Assembly (NCBI GenBank): GCA_026770585.1 | Contig: MU646455.1 | Coordinates: forward strand, 618,055-628,399 | Reading direction: 5' to 3' | Source: Baffinella frigidus | Lineage: Eukaryota; Cryptophyceae; Cryptomonadales; Baffinellaceae | DNA: 10,345 bases | Shown here: one piece after another, positions 1-5,762 of the stretch | Layout: each line of letters starts with the position of its first letter | Numbering within the stretch: position 1 is the stretch's first letter | Notes under the pieces: model-generated | Told to the model about the DNA's origin: nothing | Database searches by the model: none | The model's input: only the letters and a program-made list of their open reading frames with translations | Translations under genes and position numbers: made by a program

Positions 1-112
1 TTATGGTTTATGGTTTCGGGTTTATGGTTTATGGTTTCGGGTTTCGGGTTTCGGGTTTCGGGTTTCGGGTTTCGGGTTTCGGGTTTCGGGTTTCGGGTTT
101 CGGGTTTCGGGT
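1..112. repeat. GGGTTTC telomere-like array
   Basis: About fifteen 7-bp units GGGTTTC on the plus strand, preceded by variants with ATGGTTT and GGGTTTA in the first 35 bases. The unit differs by one base from the plant and algal telomere unit TTTAGGG. It starts at the window edge, so its full length is unknown. The same unit fills probable introns elsewhere in the window, so an interstitial or intronic array is more likely than a chromosome end. Confidence 0.95.
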
Positions 113-195
113 CTGAGGGGAAGCGCCCTTCACTGGTCTAACTGACAACTGGCAGATACACCGATTGTTGATCGCGAAGGCTGCCACCTGCCACA
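113..195. other. Unassigned spacer
   Basis: This is single-copy-looking sequence between the GGGTTTC array and element A1. One plus frame is open and one minus frame is open, but neither has splice signals or a recognisable motif, so no call is made. Confidence 0.4.
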
Positions 196-375
196 CGAGA
201 ATGCTAGCGGGGCCTATCTAAAACCGACGTGCTTTTAAAAGTGGCATCCGTGTAGTAAGTTTCGTCGATTGGTCACGTAACTAGGTGAAATTAGTCCAGG
301 CGCGAGGTTGGAACACCCTATCCTGGTACAGATATTTACAACCCCACATGTAAATAGGATCCTCCAGCATTCTCG
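196..375 (+). mobile_element. Foldback MITE, family A copy 1 (A1)
   Basis: A 180-bp element with imperfect terminal inverted repeats of about 25 bp beginning CGAGAATGCTAG. The inversion extends outward into TGCCAC on both sides. It is a full-length relative of the element at 6640-6820, which lies in the opposite orientation. The interior holds GTGTAGTAAGTTT, half of the core that defines family B. No transposase is encoded, as expected for a non-autonomous element. No clear target duplication is visible. An open frame on the minus strand inside it is an accident of the repeat. Confidence 0.85.
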
Positions 376-467
376 AGTGGCACTCCCACATCTGGTGTTC
401 ACGATACGAACGAAAAAAATGCAGATAATGAGGATTTAGTGACAGCATGGAGAGGGTGCATTCCACA

Positions 468-619
468 CAAGGATGCTAGAGATACCTATTTAAAACCGAC
501 ATGTATTCATTGTTACTACACAAATACCCAAATTTGTACCAGGAAAAGGTAAAAGTAACCTTGTGTCTGGTACAAATATTCACAATCCCACATGTAAAAA
601 GGCGCCTCTAGCATTCTCG
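468..619 (+). mobile_element. Foldback MITE, family A copy 2 (A2)
   Basis: A 152-bp diverged family A element with ends CCACACAAGGATGCTAG and CTAGCATTCTCGAATGG. It is shorter than A1 and A3 through internal loss. An inner hairpin, TTTGTACCAG paired with CTGGTACAAA, remains. A possible 2-bp TT duplication flanks it. It interrupts the open frame described at 376-847. Confidence 0.75.
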
Positions 620-641
620 AATGGTTTGGAAGGGGAAGATG

Positions 642-798
642 TCATATGGATACACTTATCATGTACAAACTGGATTCAGTGAAATTTACTACACAGAACG
701 ATCTTTACGAGTAATATTAAAGCGAACGTGTAGTAATTTTGATTGAAATCCTGCTCATAAATTATAAGTGTTTATAAATTATAAGTGTTTCCATATGA
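642..798 (+). mobile_element. Foldback MITE, family B copy 1 (B1)
   Basis: A 157-bp element that starts TCATATGG and ends CCATATGA, with nested inverted repeats that converge on the family core GAAATTTACTACAC / GTGTAGTAATTTT. A 4-bp target duplication GATG sits at 638-641 and 799-802. The related uninterrupted sequence at 1134-1150 (AAGATGGGCGGGGACC) shows what the empty site looked like. Confidence 0.85.
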
Positions 799-847
799 GA
801 TGGGAGGGGACCTCGATGCATTGGAGGAGGTGAGGGAAGGCCCACGT

Positions 848-1010
848 TCCACACAGCGGACTTCGAAGGGATTTCGAATAACCCATAAGCGATAAGACCT
901 ACGACCCTAACGTGGGCAATCCGTAGGTACATAGGGGGGGTTCCTATGGATAAGGGAACCGGAATTGCCTTGATGCTGAAGTTTTCCCCCTTCGTAGCCC
1001 ACTGTGTGGA
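848..1010 (+). mobile_element. Foldback MITE, family D copy 1 (D1)
   Basis: A 163-bp element with terminal inverted repeats of about 27 bp (TCCACACAGCGGACTTCGAA, and the right end in reverse complement). Family-specific interior AAGCGATAAGACCTACGACC is present. It is a full-length relative of D2 at 7529-7689. The right arm is more diverged than the left, and no clear target duplication is visible. The minus-strand open frame across it is incidental. Confidence 0.85.
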
Positions 1011-1061
1011 CTGCACACATGCTTTTTGCTATCACTGGTATGACCCAACTGTGTGAGTTTT

Positions 1062-1096
1062 TTCGCAAACTAATATGTTTATACATGATTTGCGAA
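1062..1096. repeat. Small hairpin TTCGCAAA / TTTGCGAA
   Basis: An 8-bp inverted repeat with a 19-base AT-rich loop. It is followed at about 1097-1130 by two direct copies of TTGACCAGTATGG. There is no protein-coding evidence here. It could be an eroded foldback element. Confidence 0.5.
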
Positions 1097-1133
1097 TTGA
1101 CCAGTATGGATTGATTTGACCAGTATGGGTTGA

Positions 1134-1195
1134 GTTAAGATGGGCGGGGACCAGTCGGAGGAGGGGCGGGAAGTTTTCGTAGGAGCCCCCCTAGG
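1134..1195 (+). pseudogene. Coding remnant, KMGGD module copy 2
   Basis: The plus frame reads VKMGGDQSEEGREVFVGAPL. It is similar in DNA and protein to the stretch split by B1 (KMGGDLDALEEVREG) and to the right flank of B2. There is no element inside it, so it serves as an empty-site reference for the B1 insertion. It is cut off on the right by element G1. The function is unknown. Confidence 0.35.
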
Positions 1196-1376
1196 CCACA
1201 CGAGGCTATCCATGCGAACAGAATAAAAGGGCGTTTAAAAAAATTGTGGGGAAATGATCACGTTTCCCCCGAAAAAACGGGAGGAAACGTGATCATTTGC
1301 TGACTTTTGGCGTGTTTCCTGGGCAATAATCCAATAATTGACTTATGAATCTGTTCGCATAGATGGCCTCATGTGG
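1196..1376 (+). mobile_element. Foldback MITE, family G copy 1 (G1)
   Basis: A 181-bp element with 26-bp terminal inverted repeats (left CCACACGAGGCTATCCATGC, then GAACAG; about 23 of 26 bases match the right end). Its centre is a strong hairpin: about 20-bp arms at 1252-1271 and 1278-1298, AAATGATCACGTTTCC paired with its complement, around an AAAAAA loop. The outermost bases CCACACGAG match family A. Confidence 0.85.
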
Positions 1377-1403
1377 GGCCCATACGGCCTACCGTGGTTG
1401 ATA

Positions 1404-1459
1404 GACTCAGGGGAGGTCACACGAGAGAGAAGATAATCTCGAGGGACCTACCCAGAGTC
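1404..1459. repeat. Imperfect hairpin (L1)
   Basis: Arms of about 23 bp, GACTCAGGGGAGGTCACACG against the complement of the segment ending CCCAGAGTC. Flanking GGCCTACCG (1386) and CCGTAGGCC (about 1498) form an outer inverted pair, so this may be the core of a 120-bp foldback element related to the CCTACCGTAGG group. Confidence 0.55.
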
Positions 1460-1499
1460 GTATATCACCGAGTATACAACGTATACGAAGAGAATACCG

Positions 1500-1712
1500 T
1501 AGGCCCGACTGCACAGTTTTCAGTGCGTTACTCTATTAGGCTGGATGAGGACCTCGATGCAGAAATTTACTACACAGAACGATCTGTACTAGTAATATCA
1601 AACGAAACGTGTAGTAATTTTAATCGAAAGCCAGTTCATAAATTGTGTGTTTCCATGTGAGATGGGAGGGGACCTCGATGCGTTGGAGGAGGTGCGGGAA
1701 GGCCTCGGTGGC
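1500..1712 (+). pseudogene. Coding remnant, DLDALEEVREG module copy 3, split by B2
   Basis: Left of B2 the plus frame reads GPTAQFSVRYSIRLDEDLDA. Right of B2 (1662-1712) it reads MGGDLDALEEVREGLGG. Both sides of the element carry GACCTCGATGC (1547-1560 and 1668-1681, 13 of 14 bases identical). This suggests local duplication of the coding module together with loss of the left arm of B2. A GTGGCTG sequence at 1707 could be a splice donor. The product is not recognised. Confidence 0.35.
1562..1660 (+). mobile_element. Family B element, left-truncated (B2)
   Basis: It carries the family core GAAATTTACTACACAGAACG, the matching GTGTAGTAATTTT and the right terminus TTTCCATGTGA. The outer left arm is missing. 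The right flank GATGGGAGGGGACC is the same as that of B1, so the two loci descend from one insertion by duplication. Confidence 0.75.
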
Positions 1713-2017
1713 TGTTATCTTCCGCCAGCTGTTTTCGATGTGCGGTCAGAAACTTGAAGCTAACAGCCAACAGCCAACGCGGTTAGCTGAAGCCAGCTGT
1801 GTGTTCGGCGCGGTCAAAAACGTTTGTTGGTGTCAACACGGTGGGGTCAGAAACGTGTGTTCATTTCATTTCTCTTGAGCCCTCGAGAGCGCTGCTCACC
1901 GAGACAAACGTCGAGAGCGGGACGTCTCAAAAAAAAGTGGGACCTATGTTAACTTAAGAAGCGTGAGGTAACAGTGGAACACGTTGGGGGCAGAACCCTT
2001 TGTTGATGTCAACACGG
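1713..2017. other. Degenerate repeat region without a supported gene
   Basis: Diverged copies of a motif containing GTCAGAAACGTKTGTT and GTTGRTGTCAACACGG recur at about 1740, 1815-1860 and 1980-2015. A 7-bp hairpin AGCTAAC / GTTAGCT lies at 1758-1788. One plus frame stays open from 1645 to 1878, but it has no domain and no splice support. I see no gene I can support. Confidence 0.5.
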
Positions 2018-2116
2018 CCGTAGGACCCCCCCATGCCCCTACGGGTTGCCTACCGTAGGGTCCTATGTCTTATCGCTCAGGGGTTATTCAAAATCCCTCC
2101 CACGTCCGCTGTGTGG
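2018..2116 (-). mobile_element. Partial family D element (D3)
   Basis: In reverse orientation this matches the first 100 bp of D2: CCACACAGCGGAC, then GGGATTTTGAATAACC, GCGATAAGAC, and the palindromic CCTACGGTAGGCAACCCGTA. The other half of the element is absent. Confidence 0.8.
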
Positions 2117-2194
2117 GTGTGGAGAGAGGGAGAGGGAGGCAACCACCACCGTGTAGGCGCCCTCCCAGAGGCCATGTTTGCGTAGGGACGCCTG

Positions 2195-2279
2195 GAGAGG
2201 TCATGCGCCCTCCCCAAGTGTATTATCGTCGTAGCAATCAGTTGAACAGAGGAATCTTTTCGAGGGAGGGCATCTCGAG
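2195..2279 (+). CDS. Possible exon before a repeat-filled intron
   Basis: The plus frame is open and reads GEVMRPPQVYYRRSNQLNRG then IFSREGISR, ending at CTCGAG|GTTTTC. That is the same donor style (GAG|GTTTC) as the TPR-like exon at 8767-8883. The minus strand is also open over part of it (GRAHDLSRRPYANMASGRA), so the strand is not certain. No domain is recognised. Confidence 0.25.
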
Positions 2280-2481
2280 GTTTTCTGGTTTCGGGTTTCG
2301 GGTTTCGGGTCTCGGGTTTCGGGTTCCGGGTTTCGGGTCTCGGGTTCCGGGTCTCGGGTTCCAGGTTTCGGGTTTCGGGTTCCGGGTTTCGGGTTCCAGG
2401 TTTCGGTTTTCAGGTTCAGGGTGTAGGTGTTAGGGTGTCGGGTGTCGGGTGTCGGGTGCCGGGTTGAGGGATTCGGGGCAG
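2280..2481 (+). repeat. GGGTTTCGGG-type array, probable intron
   Basis: Degenerate 7-bp units (GGGTTTC, GGGTTCC, GGGTCTC, then GGGTGTC) fill this segment. It begins with a GT after CTCGAG and ends with GGGGCAG, so it could be removed as one GT-AG intron of 202 bases. The long open frames on both strands across it (GFRVSG or RDPEPET repeats) come from the repeat itself and are not genes. Confidence 0.75.
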
Positions 2482-2570
2482 GGCACCTGGAAGGGACAGA
2501 GAGGTGCTCCATCTCGAGGGAGGCATTCACGAGCGCCGTCGCCGTCGCCCTGCAAGCGAAAAATAGTTGC
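2482..2570 (+). CDS. Possible TPR-like exon remnant
   Basis: One plus frame reads HLEGTERCSISREAFTSAVA then VALQAK. The piece AFTSAVAVA resembles AFTSAAAAA in the TPR-like exon at 8767-8883, with similar DNA. A second plus frame (APGRDREVLHLEGG) is also open, and would join in phase with the upstream candidate exon. The reading frame is therefore undecided. Confidence 0.25.
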
Positions 2571-2940
2571 GTTCAGAATGTTCCTAGCTTTGTCCCAGTA
2601 AATTTGGGCTCGCCATTATTTCGCCCCCCCCCGAGATTTCACAGGTCAATTTTGACCCCCCCCCCCCCCATGAAATTTACCTGTGAAATTTGGGGCATTT
2701 GACGTCAACTGGGTCTAATTTTTAGTACCAGGACACACCACACACTGAGGTTGGAGGTCTCAGACTAAGCTGCTGTGATTATGGGCTGAAGAGCCGAGTA
2801 TCATCTTCTACGCGTGTAATATGTAAGCGAGACTGAGTGCTCTGAAGCCTAGCTCTGCCTCACTCGAGCCCCCCCACTATTCTCAAGTTGAAATGCTGTG
2901 TGCGTGGTGCAAATCCGTCAACTTTGGAGCGAAAAAGAGC
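2571..2940. other. Stretch without a supported gene
   Basis: This holds a hairpin with a C-rich loop (2634-2694) and otherwise single-copy sequence. The segment 2700-2880 shows no open frame with coding character on either strand and no recognised repeat. Confidence 0.5.
2634..2694. repeat. Hairpin with poly-C loop
   Basis: AGATTTCACAGGTCAATTTT pairs with the complement of TGAAATTTACCTGTGAAATT. The loop is a run of about 15 C. It looks like a small foldback element. The C run is prone to copying and sequencing error. Confidence 0.6.
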
Positions 2941-2942
2941 CC

Positions 2943-2965
2943 GGGCTCACCAGATTGGTGAGCCC
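2943..2965. repeat. Perfect hairpin GGGCTCACCA / TGGTGAGCCC
   Basis: 10-bp arms and a 3-base loop. A close relative, TGGTCTCACCAA / TTGGTGAGACCA, lies inside element G2 (4547-4571), so both may come from one family of small foldback sequence. Confidence 0.7.
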
Positions 2966-3004
2966 AAAAAGACTGCGATAGAGCTAGGAAGCCAACACGC
3001 GCAC

Positions 3005-3294
3005 CTCGTGGAATCGTTGAGCGCGTCCCATTCCTTCCTGAGCATTCGCAGCTTGTCCCACTCAGCCTTCACCTTTCGCCGCGCCTGCGCCCGCTCCATC
3101 CTCCCCTCCCCCCCACCGAACCCCTCTCAACAGCCCCCCACACCTCACTCTCGCCCCAGTCTTGCTTAGGAATGCCCTGGCTGGGGGTGCTTCAGTCCTC
3201 TCCAGGATCGGAACCTCGCGGTCACCGGCGGCTCTCGACGCTGCCTTCGACAAACCAGGGACCTTTCTGATGCTGATGCCCACCTCTCCGCAGC
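3005..3294 (-). CDS. Candidate two-exon minus-strand gene, unknown function
   Basis: Exon 2 (3093 down to 3005) reads RAQARRKVKAEWDKLRMLRK then EWDALNDST. It is a charged, probably helical or coiled-coil stretch with GC-rich third positions, ending at an ACGAG|GTGCGC donor. Upstream, 3294-3149 is open and reads ISIRKVPGLSKAASRAAG then DREVPILERTEAPPARAFLS. A 55-base GTGAGG...GGAG intron (3148-3094) joins the two in phase. Alternatively exon 2 starts at the ATG at 3099. The 3149-3294 part lies exactly antisense to the plus-strand exon proposed at 3170-3477, and only one of the two can easily be real. Exon 2 is the safer part. No family was recognised. Confidence 0.4.
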
Positions 3295-3477
3295 CTCATC
3301 TACTAAACAGCGCCTCTGGGAGCAGGCACCCGCAATCCCTCCTCCTGAACCGGTTCAGGAGAAAGTACATTTTGAGCCGCAGGGCGACGGAGAGAAGGGG
3401 GGGAGAGGGAGAGTTTGGTGTTTGGTCCAGACGTGGGAGACAAATTGGTTCCACAGGAACGAATGGGGTTGCGGCGG
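3170..3477 (+). CDS. Exon 1 of candidate plus-strand gene
   Basis: It follows a pyrimidine-rich acceptor (CAGTCTTGCTTAG|GAA) and stays open for 102 codons to a CGG|GTAGAG donor, leaving phase 2. Readable pieces are SSTKQRLWEQAPAIPPPEPV, QEKVHFEPQGDGEKGG and VWCLVQTWETNWFHRNEWGC. The middle is proline- and charge-rich; the end is rich in Trp and Cys. It has no in-frame ATG, so it would be an internal exon. The first 125 bases overlap the minus-strand candidate at 3149-3294. It contains a perfect 20-bp palindrome (3342-3361). The family was not recognised. The frame and splice signals are seen; the exon status is inferred. Confidence 0.4.
3342..3361. repeat. Perfect 20-bp palindrome
   Basis: CTCCTGAACCGGTTCAGGAG is fully self-complementary and lies inside the candidate exon, where it encodes part of PPPEPVQEK. 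No function can be assigned. Confidence 0.8.
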
Positions 3478-3606
3478 GTAGAGGGGCGCCGGTTACGGTG
3501 CCGCCGGGCAGGATGGGGAGCGGGGGCTGCTGTGCTGCTGGCGCTTTCAGGGGGGCTGGGGGGGCTGGGCGGGTTGCGGGGGGCAGCAAGTCAGGGCATG
3601 ACCGAG

Positions 3607-3654
3607 GCGATGGCGATCCGCGCAGGTGCAGCTCTCCCGCGAGCACCTTGCGGC
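3607..3654 (+). CDS. Exon 2 of candidate plus-strand gene
   Basis: Short exon reading RWRSAQVQLSREHLAA. The acceptor CCGAG|G completes the phase-2 codon left by the exon ending at 3477, and the donor GCGGC|GTGGGG leaves phase 2 for the next exon. A second acceptor, CGCAG|GTGCAG at 3625, is possible but would not keep the phase. The intron before it is 129 bases; the one after it is 55 bases (3655-3709). An alternative donor, AACAG|GTACGA at 3709, has better consensus but loses the frame of exon 3. Confidence 0.35.
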
Positions 3655-3709
3655 GTGGGGGGTGGTGCGGGGTTGTTTTGCGTGCGTCAGGCTGAACACC
3701 AAACAACAG

Positions 3710-3862
3710 GTACGAGACGGGGGTGTTCGCGCCTTCGTCTCCGTTCTACAACAACGTGTATTGTCTGAGAGAACTTCAGATCCTCGTAGTACCAAAACCC
3801 CCTGAGGGGGTCTTAGAATGTGGTCATGCTGGTCTTGTAATCAATAGATTCTCTCTCTACAG
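3710..3862 (+). CDS. Exon 3 of candidate plus-strand gene (GVLECGHAG exon)
   Basis: 153 bases, 50 full codons, from CAACAG|G to a strong CTCTACAG|GTGAGA donor. It reads YETGVFAPSSPFYNNVYCLR, ELQILVVPKPPEGVLECGHA and GLVINRFSLYR. A second, diverged copy of its last 30 codons lies at 6843-6926, with substitutions, no indel and no stop, which supports this frame. The GHAG and Cys residues are conserved between copies. The exon leaves phase 2, and the exon at 4473 starts with the single base that completes the codon. The protein family is not recognised. Confidence 0.5.
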
Positions 3863-4043
3863 GTGAGATGCTCCGGGAGTCGTTCAGGGCGGAGGCTGAG
3901 GTGCTCCCTTAACCACCAGCAACCCGAAACCGATTATAACCGGATCGGATACTGTAGTAAATTTCAGCTACACCGGACATATCTGTCCGTATCTCCCGCC
4001 AGCAATTCCGAGGCCCCTAGGGACTCCTACCGTAGGGTCCTAC

Positions 4044-4303
4044 GGTGCTCCCTTGACCCTGCTTTAGTTGTTCAATGACCCGAAATGAGGGTAGCTTAGC
4101 CTACGGGTTGCCTACCGTAGGTCGAGGGGCTCCTAGGACCTGGTCCTAGGAGACCTACCTCCTAGCAGGCAGAGGTGCTCCCTTGACCCTGCCTTAATTG
4201 AGAAACGACCCGAAATTAGGGTAGTTTAGCGTACGGGTTCCCTACTGTAGGAAGAGGGGCTCCTAGGACCTGGTCCTAGGAGACCTACCTCCTACGGTAG
4301 GCC
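4044..4303. repeat. Diverged 130-bp tandem duplication
   Basis: Two copies (4044-4173 and 4174-4303) each begin GGTGCTCCCTTGACCCTGC, continue into the left half of an E-family hairpin, and include the perfect palindrome CCTAGGACCTGGTCCTAGG flanked by CT and AG. A third partial copy of the leading GGTGCTCCCTT lies at 3900. The period is 130 bases. Confidence 0.8.
4071..4160. mobile_element. Truncated E-family hairpin (E1)
   Basis: The left arm TTCAATGACCCGAAATGAGG then GTAGCTTAGCC runs into the CCTACCGTAGG palindrome and the CTCCTAGGACC centre. The right arm is lost after about 20 bases. Confidence 0.7.
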
Positions 4304-4355
4304 TGGTCCTAGGAGATCCGTAGGCTAAACTACCCTGATTTCGGGTCGTTTCCCT
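4200..4355. mobile_element. E-family foldback element (E2)
   Basis: 34-bp arms at 4203-4236 and 4319-4352 (AAACGACCCGAAATTAGGG... against its complement, about 32 of 34 matching). The interior holds CCTACGGTAGG and two CCTAGGACC-type palindromes. E2 matches E1, E3, E4 and E5 in the terminal CGACCCGAAAT-AGGGTAGTTTAG block. Confidence 0.85.
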
Positions 4356-4524
4356 TTGAACATGCGAAGCATGGCCCAGACCCAAGAGCCGACACCCGAC
4401 ACCCGAGACCGCAAAGTAATCTGCTCACGGGGTCTGCAGGAAAAGGTGCAACATGGAATGATGAGCTTTCAGATGCTTGGTCCCGAACCCTTTTACTGCG
4501 ATCGAGGAATCGGGACCCTCATGG

Positions 4525-4687
4525 TCTAGCTCTGTTCCACTCGATTTGGTCTCACCAATTTGGTGAGACCAGATCGCAACGGTTCGCCAAAAGTTGACAA
4601 ATCCCTTTGAAAAAGATGACTTTTGGCGTTTTGAGTTGAATAAAAGGACATAATCGATTTAGTCTACCAGAGTGAAACAGAGCTAGA
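4525..4687. mobile_element. Foldback MITE G2
   Basis: A 163-bp element with 18-bp terminal inverted repeats (TCTAGCTCTGTTCCACTC, 17 of 18 matching) and a TGG (or ATGG) target duplication at 4522-4524 and 4688-4690. Inside are the hairpin TGGTCTCACCAA / TTGGTGAGACCA (4547-4571) and the pair CGCCAAAAGT / ACTTTTGGCG. With the last G of the left duplication it begins GT, and it ends CTAG. It could therefore be spliced as a GT-AG intron of 163 bases, which keeps the host frame with one extra codon. Confidence 0.85.
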
Positions 4688-4716
4688 TGGTTGGTCCACG
4701 ATAACCGACCCCAATC

Positions 4717-4856
4717 TCATATGGAAACGGTTTGAATTTAGAACCTTTGGGCAATGAAATTTACCACACAAAATGACCTTTATTAGTAATTTTAAAGCAT
4801 TCGTGTAGTAATTTTCATTGAATCAAAAGTTTTGAATCAAAACCGTTTCCCTATGA
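4717..4856. mobile_element. Foldback MITE, family B copy 3 (B3)
   Basis: A 140-bp element, TCATATGGAAACGG to CCGTTTCCCTATGA, with the family core (GAAATTTACCACAC / GTGTAGTAATTTTC) near the centre. The 4-bp target duplication is AATC at 4713-4716 and 4857-4860. It sits in the candidate exon 4, and its total insertion of 144 bases is a multiple of three. Confidence 0.9.
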
Positions 4857-4889
4857 AATCCTCCCTGGAGATCTGTCAGAACCGTTGCC

Positions 4890-5010
4890 TACAGGGGTAC
4901 CTCGCTCATAAGAAACCGCCCCCCCCCTAGGACCACCACAGGGCCCTAGGCATAGCCCTACTGTAGGGTCCTAAGGTGGGTCGGTTTCTTATGAGCGAGG
5001 TACCCCTGTA
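4890..5010. mobile_element. Foldback element H
   Basis: A 121-bp element with perfect 29-bp arms (4890-4918 and 4982-5010, starting TACAGGGGTACCTCGCTCAT) and a 4-bp target duplication TGCC at 4886-4889 and 5011-5014. The interior contains CCTACTGTAGG, a one-base variant of the CCTACCGTAGG palindrome seen in other families. Perfect arms suggest a recent origin. Confidence 0.9.
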
Positions 5011-5080
5011 TGCCCCCTGCTACACATGTGCATGGCATCTCGGATCGCCCCCTATCTACCTTTTGAAACAATGTGTGGGC

Positions 5081-5130
5081 AGTACACACAAAATAGGGGG
5101 AGGAAAGTACACACAAAATAGGGGGAGGAC
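5081..5130. repeat. 25-bp tandem duplication at the left end of element I
   Basis: The unit AGTACACACAAAATAGGGGG plus AGGAA or AGGAC occurs twice in direct succession. It covers the insertion point of element I, and was probably made during or after that insertion. Confidence 0.85.
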
Positions 5131-5383
5131 AGTGATGGCGAGCTAGAGCGTTTGCGGTAATTGTTGTCCGTTTTGGACCTCCGATTTTCCAATTTTCCAA
5201 TTTTGAAAGGGACTTGTAGGACGTGACAAGGATTTTAAATTGTACCAAGAGGCGCAATTCTGGTACAATTTAAAATCCTTGTCACGTCCTACAAGTCCCT
5301 TTCAAAATTGGAAAATTGGAAAATCGGAGGTCCAAAACGGACAACAATTACCGCAAACGCTCTATCACCTTCCTCCCCCTATT
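5117..5383. mobile_element. Foldback element I with 103-bp perfect arms
   Basis: Positions 5145-5247 and 5261-5363 are exact reverse complements over 103 bases, around a 13-base loop. Outer parts (AATAGGGGGAGGA...) extend the inversion to 5117-5383 with a few differences. CAA follows the right end (5385-5387) and occurs on the left at 5089-5091, just before the 25-bp duplication. Open frames read across the arms on both strands are mirror images and are not genes. It occurs once in the window. Confidence 0.9.
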
Positions 5384-5502
5384 TCAATTTGCGGCCGTGC
5401 TGGTACTCACACAGGGTGGGAGAGCGCCTTTAATGCGCACCTCACCACTTGGCGTGCATCTCAGATCCTTCAAAAAATGCTTGACACACGATGCGAAAGG
5501 TA

Positions 5503-5560
5503 AACCATCTCTCGATTCTGGCAGGGGCGCAGTCGGGACGCGACACCGTGAACAGTACAC
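5503..5560 (+). repeat. Segment duplicated at 6058-6115
   Basis: AAACCATCTCTCGATTCTGG then CAGGGGCGCAGTCGGGACGC resembles AAAGCGTCTCTCGGTTTTGG then CAGGGGCGCACGCGGGACGC downstream of E3. In the frame of exon 4 it reads KPSLDSGRGAVGTRHRE, against KASLGFGRGARGTRSTS in the second copy. Another frame reads SRFWQGRSRDA against SRFWQGRTRDA. The two copies flank J and E3. Confidence 0.7.
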
Positions 5561-5619
5561 CTTGTCTGTTGCTCAGACAGGGTGTGCACAGCGATCAATT
5601 TCCCTCCATCTTAGTGTGC

Positions 5620-5762
5620 GGGGCGACTCAATTTAAACCGTCTTTTATGCTATCTTAAGGGTGGCGACTCTCATATTTTGCTATATTAGCTTCGACATAG
5701 CTTTAATATGTACGAAAATCCACCCCAAGATACCCAAAACACGGTTTAAATTGAGTCGCCCC
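5620..5762. mobile_element. Foldback MITE J
   Basis: A 143-bp element with perfect 22-bp terminal inverted repeats (GGGGCGACTCAATTTAAACC then GT) at 5620-5641 and 5741-5762. GC flanks both ends. Because GC is its own complement, it is either a 2-bp target duplication or an extension of the inverted repeat to 24 bp. Unlike family E, the interior is AT-rich and not self-complementary. Confidence 0.85.

Larger units (their letters stand above)
376..847 (+). pseudogene. Coding remnant split by A2 and B1 (GGDLDALEEVREG module, copy 1)
   Basis: The sequence outside the two mobile elements reads as an open plus-strand frame. From 376 to 462 it reads SGTPTSGVHDTNEKN... through TAWRGCI. It resumes after A2 (625-641) as WKGKM, and after B1 (803-847) as GGDLDALEEVREGPR. 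Removing B1 with one copy of its GATG duplication makes AAG ATG GGA GGG, which keeps the frame. Removing A2 keeps the frame if a TT duplication is allowed. Related stretches lie at 1134-1195 and 1662-1712. The product is not recognised. It may be an exon or a decayed gene copy; D1 interrupts it on the right. The frame and the repetition are seen in the sequence; the coding status is inference. Confidence 0.4.
3863..4472 (+). other. Probable intron with nested hairpin repeats
   Basis: The segment starts GTGAGA and ends GAGCTTTCAG. It holds the diverged tandem repeat 4044-4303 and the foldback elements E1 and E2. A short frame from the ATG at 4371 (MAQTQEPTPDTRDRKVIC...) is open to a TAG at 4528-4530, just inside G2, and includes RGLQEKVQHGMMSFQMLGPE. 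It overlaps exon 4 in another frame, so it is either an alternative exon end or chance. Confidence 0.4.

Noticed and set aside
1-112. True chromosome end
   Set aside because: The same repeats occur at many internal places and the unit is degenerate; nothing marks this as a terminus.
281-466. 61-codon minus-strand open frame
   Set aside because: Most of it lies inside MITE A1, and the frame is a by-product of the repeat.
2065-2530. Long open frames reading GFRVSG on plus and PKPGTRNP/RDPEPET on minus
   Set aside because: They are translations of the 7-mer repeat array; a 7-base unit cycles through all frames and gives false proteins.
2656-2670. Poly-C run as a functional element
   Set aside because: It is a simple homopolymer in a hairpin loop and prone to sequencing error.
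4958-5503. Open frames across element I on both strands
   Set aside because: The two are mirror images made by the perfect inverted repeat arms. Only the part right of 5388 is kept as host coding sequence.
5505-5555. Integrase or reverse transcriptase from the FWQGR motif
   Set aside because: The reading SRFWQGRSRDA lasts only a few codons before a stop, competes with another frame, and shows no catalytic motif of either enzyme.
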